DNA from: Paenibacillus sp. HW567
GTDB lineage: Bacteria > Bacillota > Bacilli > Paenibacillales > Paenibacillaceae
Direction of reading: 5' to 3'
NCBI RefSeq assembly: GCF_000374185.1
Contig: NZ_KB910518.1
Span: forward strand, 1,544,546-1,608,545
Length of the DNA stretch: 64,000 nt
Below the pieces are notes generated by a model that made no database searches, was not told where the DNA came from, and worked only from the letters and a program-made list of their open reading frames with translations. Below, piece by piece: positions 45,088 through 54,492 of this stretch; the stretch's first letter is position 1; every line of letters begins with the position of its first letter. The position numbers and the translations under genes are program-made.

Positions 45088-47392
45088 TATACGCAAAAAT
45101 AAGCTGATTACCGCGACGATTACGGCGTTTATCCTCGTTGCCGCCATGCTGACCGCTTTGGCGACATCGCTGACAGTAAACCTGTTCGGCGCTATCGACA
45201 ATATGCTTCTTTCGGCAAAGTCGCCCCATTACATGCAGATGCACACAGGCGACGTAGATCTGGAACAGTTGCGGAGCTTCGCGGACGCTAGTGACAGCGT
45301 AGAGGATTATCAGGTGCTGGAGTTCCTCAACATTGAGGGCGCGGACATTGTCATCGGGGACGATTCCCTTGCCGGAAGCATACAGGACAACGGCCTTTCA
45401 GTGCAGGGCGGGAAATTCGACTTCCTGCTTAACTTAAACGGCGAAGTCATCCATCCCGCTGACGGCGAAATCTATGTCCCCATCTATTACATGCGGGAAG
45501 GAAACGCAGCACTTGGCGATACGGTGACAATCCACGGCATTTCCTTTACCGTCGCGGGATTTTTACGGGATTCTATCATGAACGCGGCGATGGTAAGCTC
45601 CAAGCGGTTCCTTGTGAGCCAAGCGGATTTTGAAAAAGTCCGTGAGTTCGGACAGTTAGAAAACCTTATTGAGTTCCGGTTGGCAGAGGACGTTTCCTTC
45701 CCGGCTTTCGAGGCGGCCTATCAGGGCGCGGGGCTTCCGGCAAACGGTCCGCCCGCTATCACTTACACTCAAGTGAAGATGATAAACGGCATTACGGACG
45801 GCATCATGATTGCCGTGCTGGTGTTGATAGGCGTCCTTGTCATCATCGTGGCGTTTTTGTGCATCCGCTTTACACTACTGGCAAAAATCGAAGAGGATTA
45901 TAAGGAAATAGGTGTACTGAAGGCCGTTGGGATGCGGGTATCACAGATTAAAAAGCTCTACCTTGCGAAATACGGCGCTATCGCAGGTACGGCCTGCGCG
46001 CTGGGCTTCCTGGCCTCCCTGCCACTCCAGACGGCTTTCATGCAAAACATCCGCCTGTACATGGGCGAAAGCGGCAGCCCGTTACCCGGCTTGCTCTGCG
46101 GGCTTTTGGGGGCGGCGGTAATCTGCGGGGTTGTCATGCTGTATGTGAACGGCGTGTTGCAGCGCTTCCGTAAAATATCTGCGGCGCAGGCGGTGCGGTT
46201 CGGCGCGCCGCAGGAAAAATCGAAATCGGCCAGAATCCTCCGGCTGAGTAATAACAGGCTCTTTTCCCGGAATATCTTTCTTGGAATCAAGGATGTTCTT
46301 TCCCGAAAAAAACTGTATGTCACCATGCTGGTGGTGCTGGTCATTTCCTCATTCATTATGATTGTACCGCAAAATATCAGCAGCACCATTTCTGCGGAAA
46401 GCTTCATCACCTACATGGGCATGGGAATTTCCGACGTTAATATCGGGGTGATGCGGACACAGGTAGAGGACGTTCTGGGGAAGGCGGGAGAAGTTGCTGA
46501 AGTGCTGGCGGCGGATAAGAATGTTGAAAAGTATGCTTTATTCACCGGCAAGATGTTAGACCGGAAGGCGGACGACGGAACCATGGAGAAGCTGCGGGTG
46601 ACATTTGGTGACTATTCCGCCTTTCCTATCACCTACTCCAAAGGCCGTGCGCCTCAGTCGGAATCGGAACTCGCTCTCTCCGTCCTCAATGCCAAAGACC
46701 TTGAAAAAACCGTTGGGGATGAAATCATTGTAATCGTTGACAGCGCGGAAAAGCACCTGAAGGTCTGTGGGATATACTCCGATGTGACCAACGGCGGCCG
46801 AACGGCGCAAGCCATGTTTGACGCAAATAACGGAGATGTTTTGAGTGTCGGCATAGCGGTCACGTTCCATGACCGCCAGAGTGTAAAAGCGGCAATATTA
46901 CAGTACAGGGAACAGTTCCCCTTCGCCAAGGTTACCGGCATCAACGAAAGCATCGGGCAGATGCTCGGCTCTATGCGGGACACCATCCAAATGGCTTCCG
47001 CCGTCGCTATCGGGGCAACCGTCCTGCTCACAATACTGGTCACAGTGCTATTTATGAAAATGCTGGTGACGAAAGACCGTTATCCCATTGCCATACTGAA
47101 ATCAATGGGCTTCACCGGTGCGGACATTCGCGGGCAGTATCTTACGCGCTCGATTACCGTGCTGGCGCTGGGCATAATCATCGGCACAATTCTGGCAAAC
47201 ACGCTGGGAGAGCTTGTCGGCGTGGCCATCGTTTCCTCCTTCGGTGCAACAACCTTCCATTTTTCGGTAAACTCATGGTTTGCCTACCTCGTTTCACCTC
47301 TGCTGATTGCGGGTTGCGTCGTGGCCGCCACTACGCTGGGCATTTCCGGCATCCAGGCCTTAACAATTTCCAAACATATTAAGGAGGTTTAA
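45062..47392 (+). CDS. FtsX-like ABC transporter permease
   Basis: This 776-residue protein starts at ATG 45062 after GGAGGGAG and overlaps the kinase end. An N-terminal helix (LITATITAFILVAAML) and a large extracellular domain (about 60-230) are followed by three helices typical of FtsX permeases (about 245-350). A second extracellular domain and a last group of helices (about 645-770) form the duplicated MacB-like layout. Such permeases export or remove peptides and antibiotics at the membrane. It pairs with the ATPase immediately downstream. Confidence 0.92.
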   Translation: MYQKIIKNDIRKNKLITATITAFILVAAMLTALATSLTVNLFGAIDNMLLSAKSPHYMQMHTGDVDLEQLRSFADASDSVEDYQVLEFLNIEGADIVIGDDSLAGSIQDNGLSVQGGKFDFLLNLNGEVIHPADGEIYVPIYYMREGNAALGDTVTIHGISFTVAGFLRDSIMNAAMVSSKRFLVSQADFEKVREFGQLENLIEFRLAEDVSFPAFEAAYQGAGLPANGPPAITYTQVKMINGITDGIMIAVLVLIGVLVIIVAFLCIRFTLLAKIEEDYKEIGVLKAVGMRVSQIKKLYLAKYGAIAGTACALGFLASLPLQTAFMQNIRLYMGESGSPLPGLLCGLLGAAVICGVVMLYVNGVLQRFRKISAAQAVRFGAPQEKSKSARILRLSNNRLFSRNIFLGIKDVLSRKKLYVTMLVVLVISSFIMIVPQNISSTISAESFITYMGMGISDVNIGVMRTQVEDVLGKAGEVAEVLAADKNVEKYALFTGKMLDRKADDGTMEKLRVTFGDYSAFPITYSKGRAPQSESELALSVLNAKDLEKTVGDEIIVIVDSAEKHLKVCGIYSDVTNGGRTAQAMFDANNGDVLSVGIAVTFHDRQSVKAAILQYREQFPFAKVTGINESIGQMLGSMRDTIQMASAVAIGATVLLTILVTVLFMKMLVTKDRYPIAILKSMGFTGADIRGQYLTRSITVLALGIIIGTILANTLGELVGVAIVSSFGATTFHFSVNSWFAYLVSPLLIAGCVVAATTLGISGIQALTISKHIKEV

Positions 47393-47396
47393 CAAT

Positions 47397-48155
47397 ATGA
47401 ATAATATTATTATAGGTGACAATATCGTGAAAACCTTTGGCAAGGGTGAGGAGCAGGTCAAGGTGCTGAACGGAGTAAACGTGGAAATTGCAAAGGGTGA
47501 GTTCGTTGCCGTGATGGGGCCGTCCGGTTCGGGAAAATCCACACTGCTGTTCGCACTCAGTGGCATGGACGGGATTACATCCGGGTCGGTGAAATTTGGC
47601 GATACCGAACTATCTAAGCTTCGCGAAAACGCGCTTGCTGATGTTCGCCGGACAAAAATGGGCTTTGTCTTTCAGCAGCCTACTATGCTGAAAAACTTGA
47701 ATCTTTTGGATAATATCATCCTCCCCGCCGCGCATGAAGGGAGAAAGGATACAGCAAAACTCACACAAAAGGCAAAAGCTCTGATGAAGAAAACAGGGAT
47801 TGCCGGACTTGAAAGCAGGGATACTACGGAGGTTTCAGGCGGCCAGCTTCAGCGGGCCGGTATCTGCCGCGCCCTGATCAATGCGCCGGAGATTCTCTTT
47901 GCCGACGAGCCGACCGGTGCGCTCAACTCGAAATCGGCGGAGGAAATCATGGGGCTGCTGGTGGACATCAACAAAGAAGGCACAGCCATATTGCTAGTGA
48001 CCCATGACACGAAAGTCGCAGCCAGGGCTGACAGGGTTCTGTTTACGAAGGACGGGAAGATCGTTTCCGATCTGCCGCTACAAAAGCTCAGCGGCTGGGA
48101 CATGGAGGCGAGAGGGGAAAAGGTACTCGCTGAGATGGCGGCTATGGGTATTTAA
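47397..48155 (+). CDS. ABC transporter ATPase (LolD/MacB type)
   Basis: This 252-residue ATPase follows the permease by 4 bp. The Walker A GPSGSGKST (about residue 42), Q-loop FQQPTM, signature VSGGQLQRAGICRAL and Walker B EILFADEPTGALN are all intact. It energises the FtsX-type permease. The four genes 43235-48155 form one operon that ends at the bidirectional hairpin at 48175. Confidence 0.95.
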   Translation: MNNIIIGDNIVKTFGKGEEQVKVLNGVNVEIAKGEFVAVMGPSGSGKSTLLFALSGMDGITSGSVKFGDTELSKLRENALADVRRTKMGFVFQQPTMLKNLNLLDNIILPAAHEGRKDTAKLTQKAKALMKKTGIAGLESRDTTEVSGGQLQRAGICRALINAPEILFADEPTGALNSKSAEEIMGLLVDINKEGTAILLVTHDTKVAARADRVLFTKDGKIVSDLPLQKLSGWDMEARGEKVLAEMAAMGI

Positions 48156-48174
48156 ATGCTATTAATACAACCCC

Positions 48175-48208
48175 GACCTTGAGGCAAAAACACCTCAAGG
48201 TCTTTCTT
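48175..48208. terminator. Bidirectional terminator between convergent operons
   Basis: GACCTTGAGG (48175-48184) pairs with CCTCAAGGTC (48193-48202), followed by TTTCTT; the A-run in the loop side also serves the minus strand. The stem is identical to those in the immunity array, but the second inverted repeat is absent. Confidence 0.85.
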
Positions 48209-48248
48209 GTATCCCTCTGAAACAGTCCAATTTGTATCCCACTCTCTA

Positions 48249-48992
48249 CTACTTCATCAACTCTGATTTCATCCGTCTGCCTTTCTTATACAGAAAGGTA
48301 TACAAGAGCAAAACTCCGCCCAGCAGCGTATATGTAAGCTTGCCCATAATAACGGAGCCGGGAACAGAGAAGCCGGGGTCAAGCGTGCTGAGCGATAGCG
48401 GATAGGCAGTGAAGAACTCTGCGCCGAGCAGGTCAACCGCTGCCGGGAGCGGCAGCAGATAGAGCAGAAGGAACAGAGGAATCAGCACAAACAGCAGCAA
48501 TGCCGGGCGGATGGAGCCCAGCAGCAGGCCGAGTCCCAGCAGAAATACGGGCACCGGCAGCAGAACCATCAAGGTTGGGGCCAGCAGTGCAGTTACAGGT
48601 ACAGATGCTCCAAATAGAACAAGCAAGAAAACGATGCCCAGCAAGACGGTGCAAAAAGCGAGCACAAGCCATGCGGTAGCTGCTGCAGCGCACTTAATCG
48701 CGAGATGCCGTGCGGGTGGAATCGGCGTTGCGGCTGTCAGTGTCTCGACACGGCGGGCCTTGCCGGAGAAAAAGCTCCACAACAAGAAGAACAGCGCGAC
48801 GGACAACAGGGGCAGCATTTGGGCCAGATAACTGCCAAAGCTCCAGGGAGAGAAGGGGGCGGTATGCCCCACGCCTTGGACCGTCCCGGTGCTGAGAATC
48901 TGCCAGCCCAAACAGAGAGAGATTGCGGCAAAGCCCCAATAAAATTTGCTGCATACAATCATGCGAAGTTCATAACAAAAGATCTTATTCAA
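48249..48992 (-). CDS. ABC-2 type membrane protein
   Basis: This 247-residue protein has six hydrophobic segments (for example LAQMLPLLSVALFFLLWSFF, LLLFVLIPLFLLLYLLPLP) and no enzymatic motif. It overlaps the upstream M1-fusion gene by 8 bp. It is probably the second permease subunit of the exporter encoded at 48249-52064. Confidence 0.82.
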   Translation of the reverse strand: MNKIFCYELRMIVCSKFYWGFAAISLCLGWQILSTGTVQGVGHTAPFSPWSFGSYLAQMLPLLSVALFFLLWSFFSGKARRVETLTAATPIPPARHLAIKCAAAATAWLVLAFCTVLLGIVFLLVLFGASVPVTALLAPTLMVLLPVPVFLLGLGLLLGSIRPALLLFVLIPLFLLLYLLPLPAAVDLLGAEFFTAYPLSLSTLDPGFSVPGSVIMGKLTYTLLGGVLLLYTFLYKKGRRMKSELMK

Positions 48993-51201
48993 GCTTCAGT
49001 TCCTCCTTCGTTAAGCCGCAGGCATCCAAGAATTGCTGATAGGTCAAATACGGAGCGTTAGGGTCGATGTCCCGGTTGAAGAGACCGCTCAATATGTCAT
49101 CCATGTTCTTCTCCCCGCCGACAAGCTGCTCTGCTTTCAAAACAATTAGCGGCATTTCGGAGTATTGCCTCATCTGAGACAAGCTGTTGGCCAGTTCCGT
49201 CCGATAGGATTTCGGCAGTTTCTCCATATACTCCGGATTGCGGATGTAGAAATTCTGGTAGTAGCCGTCCACCTCGGCCTGCCAGTGGTCCACATAGTTT
49301 TGTTTGGCGTACGCTTCCCCGTACAGCTCCTTCATTAGGCGATAGGTAGTGTAGACTGTGAGCCCTTCCGAGGTCCAGATTCCTTCCGGGTCTTCCTGGG
49401 AGAACATATTGCCGAGGCCCCACCACTGATGGATAATTTCGTGCGCCAGCACCTCATTGCCGCCAGCGCCTTTGCGGGAATCCTTAAGCCCCTGCTCGCT
49501 AAAGCTGTCCTCTCCCATAACACTGGCCCCGTTGCCGGCATAACCTCCACCCGACGATCCGATTTCAACAATTCTCATCCTGCCGTCCTTGTAAAATTGC
49601 AGCGGCCCGTAATGTGTAGTGCAGTACTCAAATACTTGTCTGATAACGTCATCCACACGAAATTGCTTCATAATGGCCGCATGCTTGGCGCTGTACCAAA
49701 AATCCACGTCAATGTCTGCGGCTTTGATGCTGTGCGAAGCGTAGTCACCCGCATACAGGATAGCGCTTCTTCTGCTCGTGTTAACTCTCCATTGCACAGT
49801 GCCGTCCAAATGTTCACCGGTTTGCACTGCGGTTTCCGTACTGAAGAACACCGGCGTCATGCCGGAGGGCAGTGACAGGTCGATGATAGAGTCAGGATTG
49901 CCATCCGGTTGCCAGTCAAAGTTCAAAGGAATGGGAGCGAAGCTCTGATTGGCCAAATAAACATAATCTTTGCTGATTTGTTCAGTTCCACCTTGAGTAA
50001 GATCCAGAATATTCCATTCCTGCGGAAATCCCCCGTATTCAAGGGAAAGCTCGATGTTCTCTTCGGCGGGAATATCCACCTCCATCGTTTTTGCGTTCAA
50101 CTCGTCATCAGCCAAATCCCGGAAGGAAGCGGCCTTGCCGTTGGCGGTAGCGGATGTGAAGGTGTAACCCGGATTGACCGAAAAAGAAACGGTCTGGGTC
50201 TTGCGGCTGGCGTTCAGCAGTTTGAATACGGCTCCGCCACGCTGGCGTCCGGCGGCAAGATCGGGGTTCACTGTTACATGAATAGACGAGATGGTGACTT
50301 GTTCATTGAATGGGATGTTGTCATTCGCAGCCATATTGATCTCCTTCTTGCTATGGTCCACAAAGGGCTGTGCGGTGTAGGTCAGGCATCCGCCAACCGC
50401 CAGTACTCCCGCCAGCAGTGGCACATAGAGCTTGCGGAGGTTCAAGGCCAATGAACTGAGCAGACCTTTGTTATATCGCCGCACACCGAGAAAGGAGGCA
50501 ATCCAGGCGGCGCCGAGAAGCAGCAGCCAGAACAGGCGGTTCCACCACACCGACCTCAGCAGCCGGGAGGTTCCAAACACATCGGACAAATAGCTTATTG
50601 ACGGATTAATCCAGCGGAGCAGCCACTGCTCATCCCAGACTAGTAAGCTCAGCAGTACAAATGCGGCAAACAGAGCCAGCGTCAGATCCAGCCGCCGGGT
50701 GATGTGATAAGCCGCTGCCGTGAACAAAACGGCAAAGATCATGGCAGGTAGCATAACGGCCAGATATACCGTTACATAAAGGTCTAAACGGAACACAGCA
50801 CCGGCCTGCGCGTGTGTAAAAGGAAACCAGGCCAGCAGAGTCAAACTTTGAGCAGCAGCGGCAGCCAGTATTAATGCCAAGGTTCGGACTGCCGCCGCAC
50901 TGAAGGGCGACACGATAGCATCTGTCAGCACGTCCGTGCGCGTTCGATGCACCCGGTTCAGTTCAAGGGCCGTCAGCAGGGCAAACAAAACTGCTCCTGC
51001 CAGTGCACCCGCCATTGCGGGATTACCCAGATAGGTTCCGTTGACAGAGGTGAGGTAACTACTGCCCGAGTAGGAGGGTAACGGGCGATAGACCCACACC
51101 CCCAAAGCTGGTGCCACTACGGTGACTGCCATAAGCAGCCAGGTAAGCCGGTCCTGAAGGAGCCGCCGGGTTTCCACTCGCAGCAGGGAATAAAAAGTCA
51201 T
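48985..51201 (-). CDS. ABC-2 permease fused to M1-type zinc metallopeptidase
   Basis: In this 738-residue protein the N-terminal ~280 residues contain about seven membrane helices of an ABC-2 permease (LTWLLMAVTVVAPALGVWVY, then SLTLLAWFPFTHAQAG and others). A long extracellular part (about 300-738) carries a gluzincin motif HEIIHQWWG near residue 587 and WTSEGL ~20 residues later. M1 peptidases usually have 18 residues between the second His and the Glu; here there are 20. The fused layout suggests cleavage of a peptide at the outer face coupled to transport. It overlaps the ATPase gene by 4 bp. Confidence 0.85.
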   Translation of the reverse strand: MTFYSLLRVETRRLLQDRLTWLLMAVTVVAPALGVWVYRPLPSYSGSSYLTSVNGTYLGNPAMAGALAGAVLFALLTALELNRVHRTRTDVLTDAIVSPFSAAAVRTLALILAAAAAQSLTLLAWFPFTHAQAGAVFRLDLYVTVYLAVMLPAMIFAVLFTAAAYHITRRLDLTLALFAAFVLLSLLVWDEQWLLRWINPSISYLSDVFGTSRLLRSVWWNRLFWLLLLGAAWIASFLGVRRYNKGLLSSLALNLRKLYVPLLAGVLAVGGCLTYTAQPFVDHSKKEINMAANDNIPFNEQVTISSIHVTVNPDLAAGRQRGGAVFKLLNASRKTQTVSFSVNPGYTFTSATANGKAASFRDLADDELNAKTMEVDIPAEENIELSLEYGGFPQEWNILDLTQGGTEQISKDYVYLANQSFAPIPLNFDWQPDGNPDSIIDLSLPSGMTPVFFSTETAVQTGEHLDGTVQWRVNTSRRSAILYAGDYASHSIKAADIDVDFWYSAKHAAIMKQFRVDDVIRQVFEYCTTHYGPLQFYKDGRMRIVEIGSSGGGYAGNGASVMGEDSFSEQGLKDSRKGAGGNEVLAHEIIHQWWGLGNMFSQEDPEGIWTSEGLTVYTTYRLMKELYGEAYAKQNYVDHWQAEVDGYYQNFYIRNPEYMEKLPKSYRTELANSLSQMRQYSEMPLIVLKAEQLVGGEKNMDDILSGLFNRDIDPNAPYLTYQQFLDACGLTKEELKLE

Positions 51202-52064
51202 TGCAGGGCGCCTCCTTGTTCAACTAGAAACAGATAGGCATCCTCCAGCGTTGGCTCTACCGGCTGGGCATAGCCGGGCAGTCGGTCTGCCACGCCCCGG
51301 CAGGACACGCCCCGCGCGGTGTTGACCCGGGATGTAATAAGAATCGTAAGGCCATCGTCATTGGCTTCGTCTTCCATAAAGACGCCCACATGCCCTTGTG
51401 CCAGCCGGATAAGCTCCTCCGGGCGTCCGGTGAACAGGACTTTTCCGTCATTTATGACGATAAGCAGATTGCACACGGATTGCACATCTTCAATAATGTG
51501 GGTGGAGAGCAGCACGATCTTGTTCTGGGCCATCCGGGAGAAGAAATTCCGGAAGCGGATGCGTTCCTCAGGGTCCAGTCCTACAGTCGGCTCATCAAAA
51601 ATAAGAAATTCCGGCTCCCCAAGCATCGCCTGAGCAATGCCTACGCGTTGCCGTTGTCCGCCGGAGAGCGTGCGGATACGGGCTTTGCGCTTATCCTCCA
51701 GACCGGTGTCGGCAATCGCCCTGTTGATCGCCCCCTTGCTGTCCGGGATGCCTTTGAGTGCAGCCATGTAGTCCAGAAATTGCCACACGGTAAGCTCGTC
51801 GAACAGGCCAAAGGTCTGCGGCAAATATCCCAATTTGGACTTTAGAGTCTTCTCACAGGCTGACAGGGGTTTGCCGTCAATCCTAATGGAGCCTTCTGTA
51901 GGCAGGAGACCCGCCACCAGCAGCTTCATCAGCGTGGATTTGCCGGCGCCGTTTGGTCCCAGCAGACCAATCAGATTAGGGGTTTCGAGCTGAAGGCTTA
52001 CATCCCGCAAGGCTTGTTTGCCCGCAGGATAAGTCATGCTCAGGTGGTCAACAGTTATTTGCAT
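51198..52064 (-). CDS. ABC transporter ATPase (CcmA/ABC-2 type)
   Basis: The start is set at ATG 52064 after AAGGAG, giving 288 residues; a longer frame to 52118 lacks a ribosome site. It carries Walker A GLLGPNGAGKST, signature RTLSGGQRQRVGIAQAM, Walker B FLIFDEPTVGLDP and the His-loop LLSTHI, and a C-terminal extension ends EDAYLFLVEQGG. It drives the two membrane proteins downstream. The kinase gene ends 100 bp upstream. Confidence 0.94.
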   Translation of the reverse strand: MQITVDHLSMTYPAGKQALRDVSLQLETPNLIGLLGPNGAGKSTLMKLLVAGLLPTEGSIRIDGKPLSACEKTLKSKLGYLPQTFGLFDELTVWQFLDYMAALKGIPDSKGAINRAIADTGLEDKRKARIRTLSGGQRQRVGIAQAMLGEPEFLIFDEPTVGLDPEERIRFRNFFSRMAQNKIVLLSTHIIEDVQSVCNLLIVINDGKVLFTGRPEELIRLAQGHVGVFMEDEANDDGLTILITSRVNTARGVSCRGVADRLPGYAQPVEPTLEDAYLFLVEQGGALQ

Positions 52065-52164
52065 GTTGCTAGTGCTCCTTTCTGAGTAGAGCTTCTTAGA
52101 GTGCAGGGAGACTTGCACCCTGTTGCTGACAATAATAGAGACTTTATTTGAATCAGCGTTGGAT

Positions 52165-53703
52165 TTAACTTGTAGATTGTATGGAGCTATAATTAAAGGT
52201 TACTATCACTTCGACACTATTGTCAGAATTTTTGATCCGGCACTTCGCGCCGTGGCGATCCAGAATGATTTTGGTAATGTGCAGCCCCAGGCCGTTGCCG
52301 CCGCTCCCGCGATTGCGTGAAGACTCAACCCGATAAAACGCTTCGAATAGATGCGGCAGGTCATTCTCAGGGATCGAGGCATCGCTGTTTTTGACGATCA
52401 GAACGGGAAGGCTGTCTTCTGCAGACAGGGACACTGAGATGGAAGCACCCTTGGGGGAGTAAAAAATGGCGTTGGTGATCAGATTGGCCACTGACCGGCC
52501 CAGCAGCGCCGTATCACCTTGCACTGCCAGTCCCGGAGCTACTTGTACTTCCAGCGTTTGCTCCTTCTGTTCAGCCAATTCTGCTGCTTGTTCAGCTTGA
52601 GAGAGGATGAGCGAGGACAAATCGACGGCTTCCCGCTTCAGGGTGAAGCCGGTATTCTCCAATCTGGAGATCTCCAGCATTTCGCCGACGAGGCCCTCCA
52701 TACGGTTGGTCACAGCGAGGGAACGCAGCAGATATTTGTCACGGTTCCGGTAAATGTCCACGCCTGCAAGCATCCCGGATATTTGTCCCTTCAGGATGGT
52801 AATCGGTGTTTTTAATTCGTGGGAAGCTGCGGAAAAAAACGTCATCCGCTGCCTTTCAAGCTTCATCTTCCTGTCCAGTTGCTCGTGCAGGGCGGCGTTG
52901 GCCGTCTGCAATTCGGCAAGAGCGGAGGACAGGCGATTTGACAGCTCGTCCAGATTTCGGCCCAGCACCCCGATTTCATCCGTACGATTTTCCTGGCATC
53001 GCCATGAAAAGTTTAAATCGGCCATTTTTTGCGAAATCGCGCTAATGCGGACAATGGGTTTTGTAATATGCCGGGAATAGAACATCGCGCCTAGCAATGA
53101 AATCGCCAGCACGACCAGTGCTAAATAAGGCCAGACCTGCGTCAGCGCTTGTTTTGTGCGGTTTACGACTGTCAGGCCGGAAAAAACCGTCAGAGTATAG
53201 GGATTGGCTGAACCCCGAAAAGTGAAGGGATACGAAGAGGAGTCGCGTGTTATAGAAATAGCATTGTCGCTATCCGGGCTCATGACCTCAACACTGCTTG
53301 CCTGTGTGGTAGCTGTATCAAGCTTGTCTCCCGGGCTATTCGGGATGGAAGCAGTTACAGAAATGTTCGGGTTATCCCTGAGGATTCCGCTAATCCCTTC
53401 GGAAACAGGCAGGTCTATTTCGCGGCCCTCCGCATTCAGAACCACTACCTCGGCTCCGGTCTCAATCATGAAACGCTCTAAGATTGGCCCGCTATCCTTC
53501 AGTACAGTCTGCTCCAAATCATTCAATAGCCGGACAGAGCGGATCTCCAGATCATTCTTGACGATGGAAGTAAAGGTGATCGGGGTGGTCCAAACGATAA
53601 AAGCATAGGTTATGCCGCAGGCTGCTGCGAGAATCAGCGCCGTAATCATAAATACCCGTGCCGTCAAGCTGCCACGCAGCTCCTTAATTTGTTTTTGCAA
53701 CAC
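52165..53703 (-). CDS. Sensor histidine kinase with large extracellular domain
   Basis: The start is set at GTG 53703, behind GGGGGGTGGG, giving 512 residues and a 20-bp overlap with the regulator gene. The first membrane helix is FMITALILAAACGITYAFIV. An extracellular domain of ~150 residues follows, then a second helix (YLALVVLAISLLGAMFY), HAMP, H-box FFSAASHELKTPITILKGQI and ATPase domain (NLITNAIFYSP; GGNGLGLHITK). The large sensor domain suggests a soluble ligand, possibly a peptide. Confidence 0.92.
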   Translation of the reverse strand: MLQKQIKELRGSLTARVFMITALILAAACGITYAFIVWTTPITFTSIVKNDLEIRSVRLLNDLEQTVLKDSGPILERFMIETGAEVVVLNAEGREIDLPVSEGISGILRDNPNISVTASIPNSPGDKLDTATTQASSVEVMSPDSDNAISITRDSSSYPFTFRGSANPYTLTVFSGLTVVNRTKQALTQVWPYLALVVLAISLLGAMFYSRHITKPIVRISAISQKMADLNFSWRCQENRTDEIGVLGRNLDELSNRLSSALAELQTANAALHEQLDRKMKLERQRMTFFSAASHELKTPITILKGQISGMLAGVDIYRNRDKYLLRSLAVTNRMEGLVGEMLEISRLENTGFTLKREAVDLSSLILSQAEQAAELAEQKEQTLEVQVAPGLAVQGDTALLGRSVANLITNAIFYSPKGASISVSLSAEDSLPVLIVKNSDASIPENDLPHLFEAFYRVESSRNRGSGGNGLGLHITKIILDRHGAKCRIKNSDNSVEVIVTFNYSSIQSTS

Positions 53704-54352
53704 GATATCCCACCCCCCGGACCGTTTCAATATAGTCCCTGTCCAGCTTTTTTCTCAGGTTTTTGATGTGACTGTCCACAATCCGCTCATCGCCAAAAAA
53801 ATCGTAATTCCACAAGCGGCCTAGTAAAACCGTACGGGTCAATACCCGCCCCTGGTTTTGCAGCAGCTCCCTCAGCAATTCAAATTCCCGGCTGGTCAAA
53901 TCCAGCGGCTGTTCGTCCACGTTAAGCTGATAGGCGTCCAGGTCTAATACGAGATCTTTGTAAACCAGCAGGTGGTTATCCGCTTCGTCGCTGCCCGTCC
54001 GGCGCAGAACTGCGGCGATTTTTCGCAATAGAACCGGCATGGAGAAGGGTTTGGTTACATAATCGTCAATGTTTAAATCGAAACCTCTGAGCTGATTTTC
54101 TTCCGCATCCAGAGCGGTAAGCATAATGATGGGAAGGCTTGATTCACGGCGAATCAGCTCGCAGACCCCGTAGCCATCAATTTTTGGCAGCATGACATCC
54201 AGCAGAATCAGGTCCCACTTTTCATGATGAAATAGATCCAAAGCCATAATTCCGTCGTCCGCAGCCCCCGTCTGGTAGCCTGAGTCCCTCAAATACGCGA
54301 TGAGCATTTCCTGTATATCCGGTTCATCCTCAATCACTAGAATTCGTTGCAT
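53684..54352 (-). CDS. OmpR-family response regulator
   Basis: The start is set at ATG 54352 after GGGAGTG, giving 222 residues. The receiver has the DE pair (VIEDEPD), the phospho-Asp in LILLDVMLP (about residue 52) and YVTKPFS; the winged helix ends GVGYRV. It heads the minus-strand operon of regulator, kinase, ATPase, M1-permease and permease. The order suggests that the system induces the exporter. Confidence 0.94.
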   Translation of the reverse strand: MQRILVIEDEPDIQEMLIAYLRDSGYQTGAADDGIMALDLFHHEKWDLILLDVMLPKIDGYGVCELIRRESSLPIIMLTALDAEENQLRGFDLNIDDYVTKPFSMPVLLRKIAAVLRRTGSDEADNHLLVYKDLVLDLDAYQLNVDEQPLDLTSREFELLRELLQNQGRVLTRTVLLGRLWNYDFFGDERIVDSHIKNLRKKLDRDYIETVRGVGYRVAKTN

Positions 54353-54492
54353 ATGTATCACTCCCACCTTGAAGTATAGCGTATAAATTTGGAAATTGGA
54401 TGGATTCTGGTCATTCGGGGATTGTTGACTATATAATGATAGGTAACCTTTTCCCGCGAACGTGGCACTTAGATAATGAAGGAGGCAGGCAC

